Shown here: positions 61,646 to 64,000 of the stretch, piece after piece
How positions within the stretch are numbered: position 1 is the stretch's first letter
Layout: each line of letters opens with the position of its first letter
Assembly: GCF_019168305.1 (NCBI RefSeq)
Contig: NZ_JAHTBI010000072.1
Coordinates: 40,537 to 104,536, forward strand
Length of the DNA stretch: 64,000 bases
From: Pseudomonas aegrilactucae
GTDB taxonomy: Bacteria > Pseudomonadota > Gammaproteobacteria > Pseudomonadales > Pseudomonadaceae
Direction: 5' to 3'
Notes under the pieces: model-generated
What the model was told of the DNA's origin: nothing
The model's database searches: none
The model's input: the letters and a program-made list of their open reading frames with translations, nothing else
Made by a program: the position numbers and the translations under genes

Positions 61646-63649
61646 ATGAGTTCTGCCTCCCTTATCAAGACCCCTGCCGAGAGGGTCCGGGTCAACAGCG
61701 TGGTGTTCTACACCTCGGCGCTGCTGATCCTGCTGTTGACTGCCTTGCTGATCGCCGCCCCGGACGCGGCCGGCCAAATCCTCGGCCAGGCCCAAGCCTG
61801 GCTGTCGCGCAGCTTCGGCTGGTACTACATGCTGGTGATCGGCGCCTACCTGGTGTTCGTCATCGGGCTGGCATTTTCCTCGTACGGCAAGCTCAAGCTT
61901 GGCGGCAAGGATGACAAGCCCGACTTCAGCTACGGTGCCTGGGCCGGCATGCTGTTCTCCTCCGGTATCGGTATCTCGCTGCTGTACTTTGGCGCGTCCG
62001 AACCGCTGGACCATTACTTCAACCCGCCCCAAGGTGCGCCGGCCAGCCTGCAGGCCGCCCGCCAGGGCATGCAACTGACCTTCCTGCACTGGGGCCTGCA
62101 CGGCTGGGCGATCTATGCCCTGGTCGGCCTGGCCGTGGCGTACTTCGCGTACCGCCACAACCAGCCGCTGGCCTTGCGTTCGGCGCTGTACCCGCTGGTG
62201 GGCGAGCGCTGGGTCAAGGGCGCTGCCGGCCACACCGTCGACATCTTCGGCATGTTCGTGACCCTGCTGGGCCTGGTGACCAACCTGGGCATCGGCGCGA
62301 TGCAGGTGTCGTCGGGGCTGGAGTACCTGTTCGGCATGGCGCACAGCGACACCAACCTGCTGATCGTGATCCTGGTGATGAGCACCGTGGCCACGATTGC
62401 AGCGGTATCGGGTGTGGAGAACGGCATTCGCCGCCTGTCCAACCTGAACATCCTGCTGTTCAGCGGCCTGCTGCTGTTCGTGCTGCTGTTCGGTGACACC
62501 CTGCACCTGCTCAACGGCTTTGTGCAGAACATCGGCGATTACCTCAACGGGGTGATTCTCAAGACCTTCGACCTGTACGTGTATGAAGGCGACAACGCCA
62601 GGTCCGAGGGCTGGCTGGGGCTGTGGACCCTGTTCTACTGGGCCTGGTGGATTTCCTGGGCCCCGTTCGTGGGCATGTTCATTGCGCGTATCTCGCGTGG
62701 CCGTACCGTGCGCGAGCTGGTGGCTGGCGTGTTGCTGATACCGCTGGGCTTTACCCTGGCGTGGCTGTCGATCTTCGGCAACACCGCGCTGGACCTGGTG
62801 ATGAACCATGGCGCGGTGGAGCTGGGGCGCACGGCCGTAGAGCAGCCGGCGATGTCGATCTACCAGTTGCTGGAGCATTTCCCGGCGGCCAAGATCGTGG
62901 TGGGCGTGGCGGTGTTCGTCGGCTTCGTGCTGTTCCTGACCCCGGCGGATTCGGGGGCGGTGATGATGGCCAACCTGTCGTGCAAGGGCGGTGACGTGGA
63001 TGAGGATGCGCCGCACTGGCTGCGTATCCTGTGGTCGGCGATCATCACCCTGGTGACCATCGGGCTGTTGCTGGTGGGCAACTTCCAGGCCATGCAGACC
63101 ATGGTGGTGCTGGCCGGCCTGCCGTTTTCGGTGGTGCTGGTGGTGTTCATGTTTGGCCTGTTCAAGGCCATGAAGCAGGACGCCCAGGTCGAGCAGGAGC
63201 AGGCGGAACTCGCCGCGCGTGGTCGTCGTGGTTTCAGCGAACGCCTGTCGCAGCTGGACCTGCAGCCGACCCAATCGATGGTGCAGCGCTTCATGGACAA
63301 GCAGGTCAGCCCGGCCCTGAAGGAAGCGACCGTGCAATTGCAGGGCATGGGCTTGCAGGTGCAGACGCGTCTGGGTCAGTCGCGTGAAGCCATGGGCCTG
63401 CGCATCGAGATGGAAGAGGGCAACCCGTTCGTCTACGAAGTGAGCCTGGACGGTTACCTGGCGGCGCCGAGCGAGGCGCCGGTGGAAGGCGAGAGCGAAG
63501 TGCGCCAGCGCTACTACCGTGCCGAGGTGTACCTGCACAACGGCAGTCAGGAGTACGACCTGATGGGCTTTACCGCCGAGCAGATCACCCGCGACGTGCT
63601 GGACCAGTTCGAGAGCCATCGCCAGTTGCTGGGGCGTGTGTACAGCTGA
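61646..63649 (+). CDS. betT: Choline/betaine transporter BetT (BCCT family)
   Basis: The 667-residue BCCT carrier has about 12 helices and the family signature WTLFYWAWWISWAPFVGMFIARISRGRT. A cytoplasmic C-terminal extension (from about residue 510) is of the osmosensing length seen in BetT. It imports choline by proton symport. ATG at 61646 follows TGGAG. It is divergent from betIBA and has its own terminator. Confidence 0.96.
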   Translation: MSSASLIKTPAERVRVNSVVFYTSALLILLLTALLIAAPDAAGQILGQAQAWLSRSFGWYYMLVIGAYLVFVIGLAFSSYGKLKLGGKDDKPDFSYGAWAGMLFSSGIGISLLYFGASEPLDHYFNPPQGAPASLQAARQGMQLTFLHWGLHGWAIYALVGLAVAYFAYRHNQPLALRSALYPLVGERWVKGAAGHTVDIFGMFVTLLGLVTNLGIGAMQVSSGLEYLFGMAHSDTNLLIVILVMSTVATIAAVSGVENGIRRLSNLNILLFSGLLLFVLLFGDTLHLLNGFVQNIGDYLNGVILKTFDLYVYEGDNARSEGWLGLWTLFYWAWWISWAPFVGMFIARISRGRTVRELVAGVLLIPLGFTLAWLSIFGNTALDLVMNHGAVELGRTAVEQPAMSIYQLLEHFPAAKIVVGVAVFVGFVLFLTPADSGAVMMANLSCKGGDVDEDAPHWLRILWSAIITLVTIGLLLVGNFQAMQTMVVLAGLPFSVVLVVFMFGLFKAMKQDAQVEQEQAELAARGRRGFSERLSQLDLQPTQSMVQRFMDKQVSPALKEATVQLQGMGLQVQTRLGQSREAMGLRIEMEEGNPFVYEVSLDGYLAAPSEAPVEGESEVRQRYYRAEVYLHNGSQEYDLMGFTAEQITRDVLDQFESHRQLLGRVYS

Positions 63650-63670
63650 TCGCTGATCGCTGATCGCTGA
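63646..63670. repeat. Tandem 7-bp repeat over the betT stop
   Basis: About 3.6 copies of CTGATCG (63646-63670). The first copy contains the betT stop codon TGA. It looks like replication slippage, and gives in-frame or near-frame extra stops. Confidence 0.8.
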
Positions 63671-63676
63671 ATGAAG

Positions 63677-63710
63677 AAGGGCCCTGCCGGCGACGGCAGG
63701 GCCCTTTTTT
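63677..63710 (+). terminator. Terminator of betT
   Basis: Perfect 13-bp stem AAGGGCCCTGCCG / CGGCAGGGCCCTT with a GCGA loop and a T run to 63710. Confidence 0.9.
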
Positions 63711-63843
63711 GTGGCTGCCAAGAATACCGACGAACGGTCATAAAAATTTCTGTTTCACGCACTGCGGTCGACGAGCACAGCGTCTTTTCCAGGTTTCCCT
63801 GAAATTACAACCCCTGAAACGCCATTCCGTGATTTTTACCCAC

Positions 63844-63966
63844 TGCGCAACTTCTTGCGCACTCAAATGTGGATAACCCTGTGCATACATTGCTGCAGGC
63901 CATGTGGGTTGCCATGTACAGACGAGTGCGCAACTTCTTGCGCAGTACTGCGCAAGAAGTTGCGCA
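63844..63966. repeat. Three TGCGCAA-N4-TTGCGCA palindromic units
   Basis: Units at 63844-63861, 63927-63944 and 63949-63966. Each is TGCGCAACTTCTTGCGCA or its complement. The last two are head to head and make a perfect 44-bp palindrome, 63925-63968, centred on GTAC. The 63711-64000 stretch has no credible gene. The units may be an operator array, a protein-binding site, or a hairpin upstream of a gene beyond the window edge. Confidence 0.75.
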
Positions 63967-64000
63967 CTTTTTCGGGTTTGTTCAGACAAAAACGATCAAA

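Noticed and set aside
63738..63989. 83-codon minus-strand frame at the right edge
   Set aside because: Covers the palindromic repeats, which explain its composition; no start signal.

Overview
The window is a high-GC bacterial chromosome segment that reads as a Pseudomonas, most likely of the P. putida group. This is inferred from gene content and order, from the codon use, and from five inverted pairs of a Pseudomonas-type REP element (core TTCGCTGGCAAGCCAGCTCCCACA). No database was searched. No rRNA, tRNA, CRISPR array, transposase or phage gene was seen.

Left part (1-29.3 kb) is conserved backbone: the 3' end of a PilT-like ATPase gene, an NlpC/P60 peptidase, a double-TM2 membrane protein, the priA-argS-SPOR group, rpmE, a secreted thermonuclease-like protein, malic enzyme, penicillin-binding protein 1A, a reduced pilM-N-(O/P fusion)-Q set, aroK-aroB-damX, gltBD, hemE, a periplasmic OB-fold protein, and a divergent MFS exporter/LysR pair.

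Middle part (29.3-48.2 kb, minus strand) is the accessory highlight: a run of 22 genes, mostly joined by 4-base ATGA overlaps, that forms an aryl-polyene/xanthomonadin-like pigment cluster. It encodes a type II fatty-acid/polyketide-like machine (two ketosynthases, one Cys-less ketosynthase-like protein, two carrier proteins, a ketoreductase, a hot-dog dehydratase, and a second dehydratase fused to an AMP-ligase). It also encodes a HAL/TAL-family ammonia-lyase to make an arylacrylate starter, a methyltransferase, a flavoprotein with both flavin-halogenase signatures, two acyltransferases, a glycosyltransferase, a thioesterase, and export/outer-membrane functions (LolA-like, MMPL, DUF3261-like lipoprotein). 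Unexpectedly, it carries a cation/proton-antiporter-like membrane protein. The expected product is a membrane-anchored, possibly halogenated and methylated aryl polyene that protects against oxidative stress and light. The block lies between backbone genes and has the look of an insertion.

Right part (48.2-64 kb) returns to backbone: an orphan ParA ATPase, thioredoxin 2, a DUF4265-like protein, the mscK-selO pair, a K+/H+ antiporter, and the choline-to-glycine-betaine locus (betIBA divergent from betT, with a perfect 20-bp BetI-type operator). The right edge has an unexplained set of three TGCGCAA-N4-TTGCGCA palindromes, two of which form a perfect 44-bp palindrome.
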